Assembly (NCBI GenBank): GCA_027475525.1
Contig: JAMWFC010000082.1
Location: 1,860,001 to 1,924,000, forward strand
Origin: Macrolepiota albuminosa
Taxonomy: Eukaryota; Basidiomycota; Agaricomycetes; Agaricales; Agaricaceae
DNA: 64,000 nt
Reading direction: 5' to 3'
Part shown: one piece after another, positions 10,621-21,700 of the stretch
How positions within the stretch are numbered: position 1 is the first letter of the stretch
Layout: each line of letters opens with the position of its first letter
Translations under genes and position numbers: made by a program
Notes under the pieces: generated by a model
What the model was told of the DNA's origin: nothing
What the model saw: only the letters and a program-made list of their open reading frames with translations
The model's database searches: none

Positions 10621-13124
10621 GCTCCAGTGACCGCGGCAGTTACCGATTTGCAGTCCAGCACACCCGCTGACAGAGGAAGCATGGAGCTGTTCGAACCCCA
10701 CTGACCCGTTCCGATAGCCTCAGTTGTAGGAGGGACCGGGCCTAAGTCCGCCGCGGAGGAGATAAGCATTTCAGCCTGGATTCTCCTCCGATTGCAAGAT
10801 GTGATGAGTTCCGGTTGACCATCATATAACATTCCAATCTGGACTTGTTCGAACGTCTTCCGCAGTGTTTCCCAGTTGTTCCGTTGGGCACTGGACCATT
10901 TACCACAGGGCAACTGTACCATCTTGAAAAAGGTCTGGTTATCCTCGTTAACCGACCACCCTCCAATGTCGACTAGTCGTAGGAATCCCATCGCCCGGAC
11001 TGAGCAAAGAGTGTGGCCGTTTGGGAGATGGTCCGCCAAGAGATAGCGCTTGGAGAGGGTGATCGCATGCAATATGGAGCATTCACCTGCCAACAAATGA
11101 CTTTGATCAGTCATCCTTATAGATAACTCCAACTTAGCTAGATGGTCCTGCGCAATAATCCACGCTGAGGGTATTAGCCCCATATGACAGGAGAAAGAAT
11201 GGTCCAGACCGTTTCTATCTAATGGGTAGCAGCAGTGGTTAATTTGACAGGTCCAGTCAGCCATGGTGATGTGAGCCATCGCACGGTACGCTAAGATGTG
11301 GTGGTTAAGATCTCGCGCAATCCCGTCTATGGCGATGCCTGCGTTGATGCGGGCAATTGATGGGAAATCGAATCCCCCAAGGTCCAACGGCATAGTAGCA
11401 ATCTGCGACGATGGACAGAATGGGAAACCCAGGATTTCGTGGACTCTCTGCATGAGGCGTTGGTCCAGTTTGACCGCGTCTGAATGACGGATCGGTTGGA
11501 GGGATAACAGGGCACGGCACCGTGATATGATGTTTTGGGAGACTATCTTACGGATTAGTGTGAAGGACGTTCGCATTGAGAAGCTAGGGAACACAAATGA
11601 GTCAATGACATTTAGTAATTCTACGTACCTTGTTTTTGGGTCGTCGACCTGAGTTCGAAGGAAGCTGAACTCATCAGCCGATACGGGGACTTCATGTTCC
11701 GAGATGGTCCATGGGTCTGTACCCGGGTTATTGATAATGGATGGGAATTTTAATGTCTTGGGTAGGGGTTCCATGCTGTTCAGAACGTGCGCCAACGTTT
11801 TTTCCCAGGACATTAGCCAGCCGTACATGAACTGAAAGCGCTCCATCTCGAGGGTGAACCGGCGCAGGGCTTGATGGGACTTCGCGACTAAGAAGCTGTC
11901 GTCAGTAGCCTCGGTCATGGATAGTGTTAGGGAGTACGAATCATTGGGTAGATGTGGATCAGCGGACAGACTAGAGGTTCTTATTACTACGGCATCCTTG
12001 TCCTTAGCCGCAATATCGTCGAGATACCTATGCCCCAAGCTAGTCGTGATTGTAGCTTTAAAAGGTGACATTGGGCTGCCCTGTTTGGTCACACCATCTA
12101 CGATGATCGGCTCTGCTATACTGAAGGCTGTTCGGGGGAAACACCTTGTCCCTGTCTGTGCTGCGCGGTCTAAGTCGCAAATCGAAGAGGGGAGGCCGTA
12201 CGCTCGGCAAGCGTCATAAAAACCTGTGGGGGAGAGGTAGTCAAAACCTTTCATTTGATCCCTTTTTAGAAGATACAGAGGGGTTTTAGTACGTTTACTC
12301 CAAGTTTTGAGACCACTGAGGAGGCTCATGAGGTCCCAGGCTTGTACTCCAGGTTGCGTCGCGACTTGCATTTCTGGGATGATACCCATTCGAGCTGCAT
12401 ACGGGGATAGCTTAAAGTTGAGCCAGGTCATGGGCGAATTAGCTAGAAAGTTAGAAATATTGAGTCCTCTCCAGTTCGACAGGTCTGTTCAAACGCCACG
12501 CTTGTGAAAGTAGGTCAGATGAGTGTCCTTGAGGTTTCCAGGGAAACAAGCATTGAGGACCACGTAATTGTGAAGATCTAGCACCAACTGTAAGGCTCTG
12601 TCCGATAAGTTCTTGACGCACCATTTTTCCCAGCCATCGGGGCCTGGGAAGGGCCTTGGGTTGCCTTTCCGGAGCATTGCCTGAAAGTCCATCAGCATAG
12701 CAGCGACTGGCCATACAAATGGGTCCTTGGACACTTTATCCCGCACTTCCAGAACGGAAGGGGTGCTCATCCATGGTTTGGGCTTATCGGGAGGGGGGGA
12801 CCGTTTGTACAAGTCTGAAAAATATTGCCTTGTTAGTTGAACTACCGTGGCTGGGTCAGTTTCAATCAGCCCGTTGTGGCTAGGGGAGTTAAGGGCAGTA
12901 GGGAGAGGAATGAAGGCCGCCGAGCCGCCCAAAAGTTTCTTAGTGGAGCCGCCCATCAGTGCGGACAGTATCCTACCTCGGTCGTAATGGCGGGCCTGCT
13001 CGTTCACCATTGACTTCTTAGCGGTGAATAGCTCTCGGTGGAGAGCGCGCCTTACGGTCACCAGGTGCTCCGTCAAGGAGGTGGCTGTCTTGGGTTCCTC
13101 GGTGTTGTACTTGCGCAGATGCAC
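10544..13124 (-). pseudogene. LINE reverse transcriptase
   Basis: There are two frames. 12489-13124 holds the RT N-terminal motifs including FPGPDGWEKW and ends at HKRGV followed by a stop. 10542-12431 continues with KRDQMKGFDYL (first catalytic Asp), GVTKQGSPMSPF (motif 4) and EATDDSFLV, which stands where YADD normally sits, so the Tyr and Ala of the box are replaced. The region after it is the thumb and connector. RT copies the LINE RNA at the nicked target. The break at 12431-12489 is a stop plus frame change. The C-terminal end runs into RNase H and is broken by the 77-bp duplication at 10467. Confidence 0.85.
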
Positions 13125-13199
13125 CTCGTATGTTCTGTGCGAGGCGTACGAGAATGTGCGGTCGCATCCTTTCGAAATCGAGATTGCACCTCCGACACT

Positions 13200-13667
13200 T
13201 CAGATCGCTGACACGAGTTCACAAATTCTAGGGGATGTTATGGCCTTCATTGGATCGCAACGGGGCTTTGCGCGACCGAATGTACTGGTGGCAGCTTCAT
13301 CAATGATGGAGGAGAGTTTGTTGTAACGTTTGATGAAGGTGTCGTCGTCAACCACTATGGAATCTAGATTCTCGCTGTCCCTGTCAATCAAGAGGTCAAC
13401 TGCACATGTGAACAACCTGAATTTGTGCTTATCCGTTTTTAGAGGATACCTGATCCTAGGAGGGGGGAGGGGTCTGTGGGGTTTGTATGGGGTGTTACCA
13501 GGTGCAGGGGCTCGCCGAGAAATGGGTGGCCTCATGATAATCCGAGCGACTACCGCCCTGTGGTCCGTTCCGGGGATCCAAGTGTGGTCAGTGAAGATTT
13601 CAGAGTCCACGTACGTATTTTTTGAAGTGATAACACGATCTATGATGTTTCCGGCGTCATTCAATTG
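13200..13667 (-). pseudogene. LINE endonuclease C-terminal part
   Basis: This is the same frame as the 931-codon piece, past the TAG. It contains IIDRVITS and GTDHRAVVARI; the His after Asp is the conserved catalytic histidine of the APE-like endonuclease. The frame closes at a TGA near 13200 and the RT part follows in another frame. Without the TAG the endonuclease would be complete. Confidence 0.8.
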
Positions 13668-16463
13668 CTAGGCTCTACATGTCCAGTCCATAAACCGGCT
13701 GCAATCAGGGACTAACTGCCATAAGTCAGTGCCGTCGATGTCAGAGATAAACTTGATCAGGCATCGCCTGGCAAAGGCGTTGTCATGTGCCCTCTCGAAT
13801 GCAGCGATCGTGGCATTTAAGTCGCCGAAGAGTGACCACGAGGAATTCGTGTGACCTATGAAGTTTGTTAGGGAGGGCCAAAAGTCCCGGGCTAAGTCGT
13901 CAGAGCTGGGATCACAGGGGGCGTATACTGCAAATATACGATGAATGAAGGAGGATTGACGGTCAGATGGGATAACCACGTCCGCAGCAACTACACGACC
14001 TCTAAGAGAAGCATGGGAAAGGGCTAAACGGGACACTATTTGAATATCCTTTCGAACCCCCAATAGAATACCCCATTTTCCCCAATGGGACAAGCAAGGT
14101 ACGCCGTTCTCCTCAAGGATCTCATAATTCGTAAGTTGTAGTTTGGGCCCCGTGTTTGCTCTGGTCTTAGTTTCAGGGAGAGCAAAGAAGAGCGGTGCAA
14201 TCTTGGCCAACAACGGGCCTACACATGCTAACTTCATGTGGTTGACCAAGCCGTTTGCATTCAGGGTGCACACACTAATGTGGGATTGGGGGGGCACCGA
14301 ATACGCACTTGCGTAATCAACAAGAAAGGACAATATCAAGATATAAAGCAGTATACGAGCAACAAACGATAGGGCAAGAGGGCGCGTGCACGGGGTGATA
14401 CACGGGGCACAAGAGACAGGTGGGGGGATTGAGGGTGTGAGAAGAGTATGACTAATGTTCGGAGGTAATGAGCTACTCTCAGGTCGTGACATCTCCTTCA
14501 GAGATGGGGTGTGTAATTGCGAGCGTGTGGTATCAAGAAAGGACAATTGGGGAGATTGCCGAGTGGGCAGTGTATCGGAACAAGAAGACATGGTGCGACA
14601 AACAAGAACTCGAAAATTAGAAAAGGCCGGGAAAGTGGGTGCGGTGTAAGACCGTCTACTGGCATGGGCACCCCAGACTCTCCTCTGTTGCATCAACCGA
14701 CTACCCGGGTGCGCCCTTGAGGCGGACATGATGACGGTTCCTTGATCAACTTCATTGGGTATGGGTCTGGGGTGACAACCGTGCCCGTCAACCACGCGGT
14801 TACAAGATTCAAAACAAGATGAGGAACGCACCGGCCCCGAATCCGTGACTTGGAGGGATGATTGGGCAGATAGTGGCAGGGACGAGCCATCGCCTGTCTT
14901 CCTCCTCTTGGATTTAGGGGTTGGGGTGGATGGACCGTCTCTCATCGGAGGGGGGCTTTTCGGGGCCGTCGCGTGTTGGGACTGAGCGACCGCGTGGGAG
15001 AGCCGAGGTACTGGTGACGGCGGAATGCCATGACCTGTGATGGCAGCCATCCGATCTAGCATATTTGTAAGCTCTGCACGGTTTGAGGCCACCTCGTTGG
15101 TCAGGGTATCCAAACTGGCCTGTATCTCAGCCCTCCTGTCAGGCTCCAAGGTGATCATGAGCGCCACGCGGAGGCTGCTGATTTGTGTTTCTGTGTCGCT
15201 GATTTTGGATCTGAGACCAATCTCTTGACTTTGGACGAGGAAGGCTTGCTGAGTGGAGACGATGCGTTGGTCGAGATTCGTGATCGAATCAAGCATCTTG
15301 GCCTGGCTGGCTGCCATGCTCGACTGTTGACTCTGGACAGACTGGACCTCACCCCTTAATTCCCGGACCTCGCGGGCTAAGGATTTCACTGTGCTAGTGA
15401 TCTGGTCAGCACCCTTCGACACCTGCTCACCCAACATGGTCTTGCGCAGTGGGTTTTTGTTGTAATCCCACAGCAATTGTGGAGCTGAAATCGACGCATC
15501 TGGGCACTTCTTCCAGAATGATTCTTCATTGCGGAGGATGGTGCGAGTAGCTTCCCACGTGCTCATAGAGAAGATGAATAGGTCAGTGTTAACATCCGTA
15601 GATCGGTGTCCAAGAAAAGATCCAGGTGCGGTTTTCCTAGCCCATTCTTCGACAATAGAACCTAACTCGTCGTAGTCCCTTGCGCCCGATACTACTAACT
15701 CGAAGGCCCTCTCGATAGGGACCTCTTTGAGTGGCTCAATTCGTGTGGAGTACTTTGATACCGTGGTGGGAAACTTGATGCGGCCTAGAGCCATAAAGGT
15801 GTCAGCTTGTTCAGGTAACACAAAACTAATCTGAGGTCTCCCAAAGGAGGCAAACACTGAGGCGACTCGAAAGCCCATTTTCTCGACGTGATCCCGGATT
15901 ATGGGCAGGTGTTCGGCGGGGATGCTCGCTCGGTCCTTTACCCCTGGGTAGAGGTCCAGCAGTCTGCATGACATGCGCTTATCACTCTTCCCTTTCTTAC
16001 TGGCGCTCCACCGTATCTCCCATTTCGGTTTAAACTCAGCTATGGCCGACCAGATCTCCTCTAACAAGTCGATTCGAGGCTCAGGGCCAGCTTCACCTTT
16101 ATTGTACCTAAGTTTGACATAACAGGCTGAGGAGGTGTTTGAGAGGCGGTCGCTGAAGGGTGTCACCGCGATGGGAACCTTGGCAAAGTATTCGAAGCGG
16201 AGGTCCTGACATATGGAGGTTAGTGCGTCCTTGACCAGGGCAACAGGGGTCTCAACCGGGTTGGACGAAACGCAACCCCTGATAACTAGTTGATGCCCCT
16301 TGGGTAAGAGACCGAGAGTCATGGGAGTCTCGTCACCAGAATCCATTTCGACGTCGGGTGTGGTCAGGCGGGAGCCTATTTTCGGGGTTCGGGGGGTGAA
16401 GGCCGGGACACAAGTCCTCCTAGCTACCGGGGTCGGGGTAGTTGGGGGGTTTGGTTCTGTCAT
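13668..16463 (-). CDS. LINE ORF1-like plus endonuclease N-terminal part
   Basis: The frame is 931 codons and starts at ATG 16463. Residues 1-330 form a globular region I do not recognise. Residues 350-480 are a predicted coiled coil (heptads around LAREVRELRGEV to LDTLTNEVASN). A basic PKSKRRKTG stretch near 525 could be a nuclear signal. A hydrophobic segment lies near 700. From about 735 an APE-like endonuclease begins: LNANGL, ALPETKT and FGDLNATIA carry the conserved Asn, Glu and Asp-x-Asn. The enzyme nicks target DNA to prime reverse transcription. A TAG at 13668-13670 interrupts the endonuclease; the same frame continues below it. Fusion of ORF1 and endonuclease in one frame is unusual. 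Confidence 0.85.
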   Translation of the reverse strand: MTEPNPPTTPTPVARRTCVPAFTPRTPKIGSRLTTPDVEMDSGDETPMTLGLLPKGHQLVIRGCVSSNPVETPVALVKDALTSICQDLRFEYFAKVPIAVTPFSDRLSNTSSACYVKLRYNKGEAGPEPRIDLLEEIWSAIAEFKPKWEIRWSASKKGKSDKRMSCRLLDLYPGVKDRASIPAEHLPIIRDHVEKMGFRVASVFASFGRPQISFVLPEQADTFMALGRIKFPTTVSKYSTRIEPLKEVPIERAFELVVSGARDYDELGSIVEEWARKTAPGSFLGHRSTDVNTDLFIFSMSTWEATRTILRNEESFWKKCPDASISAPQLLWDYNKNPLRKTMLGEQVSKGADQITSTVKSLAREVRELRGEVQSVQSQQSSMAASQAKMLDSITNLDQRIVSTQQAFLVQSQEIGLRSKISDTETQISSLRVALMITLEPDRRAEIQASLDTLTNEVASNRAELTNMLDRMAAITGHGIPPSPVPRLSHAVAQSQHATAPKSPPPMRDGPSTPTPKSKRRKTGDGSSLPLSAQSSLQVTDSGPVRSSSCFESCNRVVDGHGCHPRPIPNEVDQGTVIMSASRAHPGSRLMQQRRVWGAHASRRSYTAPTFPAFSNFRVLVCRTMSSCSDTLPTRQSPQLSFLDTTRSQLHTPSLKEMSRPESSSLPPNISHTLLTPSIPPPVSCAPCITPCTRPLALSFVARILLYILILSFLVDYASAYSVPPQSHISVCTLNANGLVNHMKLACVGPLLAKIAPLFFALPETKTRANTGPKLQLTNYEILEENGVPCLSHWGKWGILLGVRKDIQIVSRLALSHASLRGRVVAADVVIPSDRQSSFIHRIFAVYAPCDPSSDDLARDFWPSLTNFIGHTNSSWSLFGDLNATIAAFERAHDNAFARRCLIKFISDIDGTDLWQLVPDCSRFMDWTCRA

Positions 16464-16953
16464 GTTAGCACCGTCAATAAGAATGATGATCAGTCAAAGG
16501 GTATAAGGATGGGTGGGAAAGGCGGGATAATAAGATCAAGATTGCAGGTATGCGGACAAAGAAAGAGTGGGGAGGACGGGAGAAGAAGAACGTGATACAA
16601 GTGATACAATCAACAAGAGGATGATAAGGTTTTAGGGTTTTAAGGGTATAAGGGTTTTTAAGGGTTTAAGCTCGCTGGGTACGGTATTCTACGTGGGTAG
16701 ACAGGCAAGAATGAGAAGTTAGGAGGGGTTCGCAAGTGTAACAAGCGGGGGGACAAGTGGAAGGGTAACAAGCGACGGGACAAATGACGGGGTATCTGAA
16801 AATAGGTTCGACTTTGGTGGTGTCGGGGTTTTTTTAATAATAAAATGGGGATGAGAGTTCTTTGGTCTCAACGGGGAGGCAGACAGCTGACTCGGTAATC
16901 AGGGGGAGCACTATAAGGAGCAAAGAGGGGCGGGGTGGGGTGGGGTGGTGGTG

Positions 16954-16974
16954 GTTGTTGTTGTTGTTGTTGTT
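16954..16974 (+). repeat. (GTT)7 microsatellite
   Basis: Seven GTT units follow a G-rich run at the border between the LINE 5' end and the LTR fragment. Confidence 0.95.
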
Positions 16975-16983
16975 ACCATACAG

Positions 16984-17071
16984 TAGAGTATTATATAAGA
17001 TAACATCTTGTACTTACTCTAGTTCTAGTCAAATCCAATATAGCGGTCTGATTTAGCACTGTGTGATTCAC
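16984..17071 (+). repeat. gypsy LTR fragment (G2-type)
   Basis: This short segment (TAGAGTATTATATAAGATAA and on to GGTCTGATTTAGCACTG) matches the G2 LTR at about 54026-54125 read on the minus strand. It includes the TATA-like core and downstream part. It is CpG-poorer than G2 and has no visible partner, so it is a relic. Confidence 0.8.
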
Positions 17072-17157
17072 CACTAGACATGTATTATATGGCACAAAAT
17101 AAGCTCCCCTACAATGTATGTCATGTACCATTGTAATGTCTCTATGTGAAAAATCTC
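17072..17157 (+). repeat. partial copy of one end of dispersed repeat R
   Basis: It matches 56035-56105 and, inverted, 36484-36560: core TATGGCACAAAATAAGCTCC and the stretch ending ATTGTAATGTCTCTATGTG. CpG sites present at 56 kb are TpG or CpA here. Confidence 0.75.
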
Positions 17158-17351
17158 TCTAGACATAGTGGAAATTGTAATCTGAGCCTCTTCTATTATA
17201 ATATTCAATATTTCTGCAATTACATCATGTATTTCTACTGTTTTACATATCTCATGAATGGCACTAGACATGCATATAGATCAGAAGATATCATTTACTA
17301 TTGCAATTATTTCACTTTGGATGTTATTGTTGGAATCTGGACAATGGTATT

Positions 17352-17535
17352 TATAATATACAGACTTATGTTAAAAGCCTGATCCTCAATCTGTAGTAAA
17401 AAAAACTGCATTCTGTACCTATAATATACAGATTTATGTCCAAAGCCTGATCTACAGTACAGTAAGCATTATGTTTATATCATGTGTGTTAAATGGCTCA
17501 TCCTCAGTCTGTAGTAGAAAGAACTGAGGGTGCCA
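17352..17535. repeat. degenerate tandem repeat, about 68-bp period
   Basis: TATAATATACAGAYTTATG followed by AAAGCCTGATC occurs at 17352 and 17420, and a more diverged unit ending CCTCAGTCTGTAGTA follows near 17500. Confidence 0.6.
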
Positions 17536-18104
17536 ATATGTGTACAAAGGGTATATATATCTAAATGTTCCTTTGTTCAGTAGTGACAACAATATGTGAT
17601 ATATGTGAAATGTTGGAAGAGTTGATGACAATGGAGAAAGGGCTGGCATACTTATAGTGCCTCTTGCACTGTAGATTGCAACAGTTATATCTAGCAATAA
17701 TGATCTCAGTTGATTTTATCAACTAGTCAGAACACACTATATGAATGTACCCCTGTTGGCTCACTCAACCTTTCAACACATAAAGACAGTGTTGCATTTG
17801 TTGTATTATATATCCATGTTGATTGATTTTCTTAGCTAAAAAAAGCTGTCTATTATGGGTATTTAGTTGATTACAAATTAAATTTATTTATGATAACTAT
17901 ATGATGTTTATTGAAAATGAAAAAGATCTCAGAACTACTATATCAAACGCCACTCCAAAAAATAAGAAATAAAAGATAAAAATAGTATTGATGTTGCAGC
18001 ATATGGCAATAACATATGTTCAAGTATATATTGTTATAATATAATCTGAAGTCAAGAAATCAAAGACAATTTAGTAATTCCTGCTATTTTAGTAGAGGGT
18101 CTAT

Positions 18105-18760
18105 GGTCTTTGAACTTTAGTGGGGTTTCCTTTTTGTCTTGCAATTGATCATGTGCTCCTCTTTTTTTGTTCCCATTTCAGTCCTATCCATCACCCCCTC
18201 TACATTCCTGTTTCAGTCCTATCCATGAATATGTCAGGGGTTCTCCCTATTTTTGTGGCTCCTGCCTTTGTTCAGTAGTCTTGTCTCATTTTTTCCTCTT
18301 TTGCTAATTTCTCTCTTTTTTTAAACCAGTAGCATTTCTAACCCTTCTCATGGACCTTGAATTACTATCTTTCAACTACAATGGGCAGTCCATGTATTTT
18401 TTCACTTCATTATGTGAACTTTAATGGTTTTTTTGTCTGACAATTCATCATGTATCACCTTTGTTTCAGTTTTCCTTTCCATTCTCTGTCTTGTAATGTC
18501 TCCTTTTTAGGTCTAGTGTATTTGCCTTGCCACCCTTCTTTTAGTCTCTCAATCATAGCTCTCTACCTCTCCCAATATCTGCTACTATTATCAGTTTTGA
18601 TAAATGTCTTCTTGTGTTCATATAGAGTTCCTGTTCTCCTTAATTGCTCTGTCAACATCAGCAGTATCCTACTTCTCTTTTTGTGAACCTTGGATTATTA
18701 TCTTCCAATCACAATTGGCAGTCAACATTTCTTGTCACATTATTCCATCTCTAGACTTCT
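18105..18760 (+). repeat. diverged tandem duplication, 300-330 bp, pyrimidine-rich
   Basis: ACTTTAGTGGGGTTTCC plus the following text at 18113 recurs at 18417, and CCTTGAATTACTATCTTTC at 18355 recurs as CCTTGGATTATTATCTTCC at 18686. The unit is T/C-rich on the plus strand. Open frames in 18.4-18.9 kb are Leu/Phe/Ser-rich by-products of this composition. Confidence 0.55.
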
Positions 18761-19005
18761 TTTTTCTATTTACTGCCTTTCATTATATTGCCTGGCTCTG
18801 GTTCTGTTGTTTCCCTTGAATTTAACTGGTCTGCACAATACTGCAAATATTTTATTATCACCAGCCAATGTCCAGTTTCTCTTATGAATCTCTCTTTTCT
18901 TGATCTATCCAAACCTATCTATTCTTCTCTCAGTAATGGTTTGCCTATTTTTAAACTTCTTTTTCCACTCTGACAATCTCACAGATTGAAGTTGTTCTGA
19001 AATGA

Positions 19006-19344
19006 GTGTGTTTTCAAATACCTGCTGTTTGTTGCCAGACTGTGCTGGTATTAGTTTCTGATTTTGTTCTAGAAATATTGAAAACATTATTTTTGTTTAA
19101 TGAATTGGATATATTTGTGCTCTTGTCATTTTCTTATGACATGCTGTATCAAACTATAGCATCTCACAATTTATGCAATCAATCAAATGTTGTTAATACA
19201 CAAAATCTTCTGATTCATCACTTGTTGAATGGTTGTGAATGTAGAACATGTGCACTGCTTAATGATCCACAAAGCTTGAAAAATGTTGTATGCAAGGCCA
19301 TCATCAATCATGCTGATGATGCCCCAAAAGTTGATCAGCAGTAG
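19006..19344 (+). CDS. unrecognised ORF, 112 codons
   Basis: I do not recognise this frame. Its second half has two CxxC-like cysteines (GCECRTCALL) and lies in CpG-poor DNA without splice signals that I trust. It could be a decayed transposon exon or chance. The sequence around it (17158-19930) holds no other recognised gene. Confidence 0.2.
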   Translation: MCFQIPAVCCQTVLVLVSDFVLEILKTLFLFNELDIFVLLSFSYDMLYQTIASHNLCNQSNVVNTQNLLIHHLLNGCECRTCALLNDPQSLKNVVCKAIINHADDAPKVDQQ

Positions 19345-20275
19345 ACATGGTTTATGGCTGCTGACTGAAAAATATGCATTGGGCACACTAAGTGCTTTGA
19401 GAGAGTCCTGGGCAGGTCCCAGAAAACAAGTTGGAAAATGAGTTAAATGGCAAGAAGTGAAGGTTGACAAGAAAGGTTGGCAAGGGATGTCAATAAAGAG
19501 AGTGTGCTAACAAACAAGTGCACCTAGAAGAAAGAGAGGGTGAATGTAAGTAAGGTATAGCAATAAGTGTGGCAAAAAGACAAGAGGCTTAGTGACAACT
19601 AAGCTGCATGTTGGTGCAGCTGATGTTCCTGCCATCAAAACTGCTGTTATTTGTTATGAATCTTTGAATCTCCTCTTAAATATTCAAGTTCTGGCTTTGA
19701 TTTTACAACTCTTGTCAGAATTGTTTGGCACGTCTGGAAGCTCTCACCAGTTGAAAAACCATTTTGGGATCAATTGTTATGCATAGACTGTGAAGTATGG
19801 GGACGAGCTGCACATCAAATTGGCCGCCGTCACATTTGGTACTCATTGCCAGGCCTATTCGGGCTGCCAGATTGGGACATTTTGTAGTTGGTATCATGAC
19901 TAAGTAATTGGTCTGTCTCACGAATGTGACAATAAATCAAACCAGGAACAACGGGTAGCGGGCTGTGTGGCCGCAGGGCGCCCTTAGAACATTATATGTA
20001 AATAATAAGCGAAAAGCTTAGTTGCTCACGTGGAGTCAAGGGATCGAAGACGATTTAGGCTCTGGGTATGCCAGTGTTTTTATCTGGTTATACTGATGAG
20101 ACAAGCGGGGCCTCATTAAATAGCCCATGAATAGAGTAGAGATAAGTAATATAAAACGAATATGAATATCAAAATGAAAAATACAAAATCTAACAGATAC
20201 TCATGACGTGAGCAGCACTGCCAGTCATTATCCTCGTCAATCGGCAGCTGTTCCATCATTGGAGAAGGAAGATCT
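19345..20275. other. no recognised gene
   Basis: The first 450 bp is CpG-poor. From about 19800 CpG returns (for example TAGCGGGCTGTGTGGCCGC at 19956), which marks a change of sequence origin. The CpG-containing part may be the 3' flank of the minus-strand gene that starts at 20276. Confidence 0.4.
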
Positions 20276-21700
20276 CTATACAAGACCCAGAAAGCAGACG
20301 CTCAAAATGCATCGATGAGCGTGTCGCCGGAACTCAGCATAATTGGACTTAACAGTCCCATGAATGTCCTTAACTTTACAAACTCGGACGTTGTCATTGA
20401 CCATGGCACTGGGCGTGTTGGGAGACATTTCACCAAGCCACTGTTCCATAGGCCACAGTGGCTTTGTGGAATGTCTCGCAACAGGGCAGCAAACGGCCTT
20501 CGGTCCCCACGAGGTGAATGATACAGTAGTTTGTTTGCTGTTGCTTACTGCGCAGGGGCCTTCAAAAATGATCCTCGAGCCCGCGTTTAGGTCGCACGTT
20601 GTCATTGGGTTATGTAGTAACAAAGATATAGTGGAGGTAGATATCAGAATAGTAACAATAGTAACAAAGTCCCTTTTACGTGATACGCTCCAAGTCATTG
20701 TGCGAAACTAGCGCATTAGAGTAGTTTTTGACCTTGAACCCATAGATTTTCTTCCTAACATGTATCACCTCATACAGCGCCCCATCAATTGGGGACCATA
20801 AGGATATGTTTTGCCCCTAACAATGTACGGGCTCAAATGAGATCAAGACAATGCCTTAGTAGTCTAGACATACCCTCGGAGTTTGTGCTTTCGATGCAAT
20901 CGCAAATAACTCTCCCTTGGATAAGGAAATCCTCTGATAAGTCGTGGCTCTTTTGAGACCAACGATGGCCTCTTCCTGGATATATTGTATCAAATCGAGA
21001 ATAAATACTACAATTGGGCGTCAAACTCACTGGGAATGCAGAATCTTTTTCACTATTCAATGGCGCCACAAGTTGGAGGTTAGAGTGTTGGAGTCTGTGT
21101 TTTAACTGACTTTGAGTGCGCTCTTCTATATTTTCGTATATCGTCAACTTTATTTTGCCCTCAATTCTGTAACCTGTGTTTTCGGTACTTTGAGTTTCAT
21201 TCACGCCCTAATTTCCACATAGGTGCTCAGTAACCTGTATAATGTCACTAGATACAGGAAACATACAGTGAAGTTGAGTGTTTGAGCACCAAATACAGTG
21301 ACAACGGAACCAGGAGGTAGTACATGGTGAACTTTTGCATCGGGATAATAAATGCCTGCTGGAAAGACGGTGTCTTTGAGTCTAACAGCGATTGGCTGTT
21401 TGGTTCTACAGATTGTTTGATCCTATATAGTGATTGTTTATTAGTGAGTCGTTCCTTGGAAGAATGAGGAATGGTGCGAACTTGATATATCTCGGACTTA
21501 TTTGTTGGGGTTACAGGTCGATTCATGGTAAGAGCGAACAGGATGGCCAGAGTTTGAGCCAGTGTAACGTACTGCCTTCTTATAGATACTCCTGAACCTG
21601 AGGATTCAAAAGTATTCGGCAAATGCCCAGGACACGTTGTGCGGCCTTGGGGATATTTACTCACATAACGCAACTGATGGTGACTCGGGGAAAGCAAGAC
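20276..21700 (-). CDS. unrecognised intron-containing protein gene
   Basis: Exons deduced on the minus strand from frame and splice signals: 21571-21482, 21422-21267, 21207 to about 21035, about 20979-20874, a short exon near 20816-20769, and about 20707-20276 with possible introns. The introns fit well: 59 nt (GTTCGC...ATATAG), 59 nt (GTATGT...TTAG), 55 nt (GTGAGT...CCAG), 57 nt (GTATGT...TTAG) and 61 nt (GTGATA...GCTAG), all in phase. The product has a hydrophobic N-terminal segment (LAQTLAILFALT), a hydrophilic middle with FPAGIYYPDAKVHHVLPPG, and a second hydrophobic segment (FVTIVTILISTSTISLLL). It may be a membrane or secreted protein. The start exon is not located; function unknown. 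An apparently clean splice structure suggests a real host gene. Confidence 0.55.

Larger units (their letters stand above)
9250..16950 (-). mobile_element. LINE (non-LTR retrotransposon), Tad-like, nearly full length
   Basis: The order on the minus strand is ORF1-like coiled coil, APE-type endonuclease, RT, RNase H and a C-terminal CCHC-type finger, the layout of fungal Tad-like LINEs. The 5' end lies in GC-rich DNA near 16.9 kb, next to a GTT repeat. The 3' end is estimated at 9250-9280, where CpG-rich sequence changes to CpG-poor DNA and a short repeat of ATAGTAAC is seen on the minus strand. No poly-A tail was found. CpG density is high, so the copy is relatively young. Few stops interrupt about 7 kb of coding sequence. 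Confidence 0.9.

Noticed and set aside
18450..18973. Overlapping Leu/Phe/Ser-rich reading frames as membrane protein genes
   Set aside because: The DNA is a diverged pyrimidine-rich tandem repeat without splice signals or known domains; such frames follow from composition.
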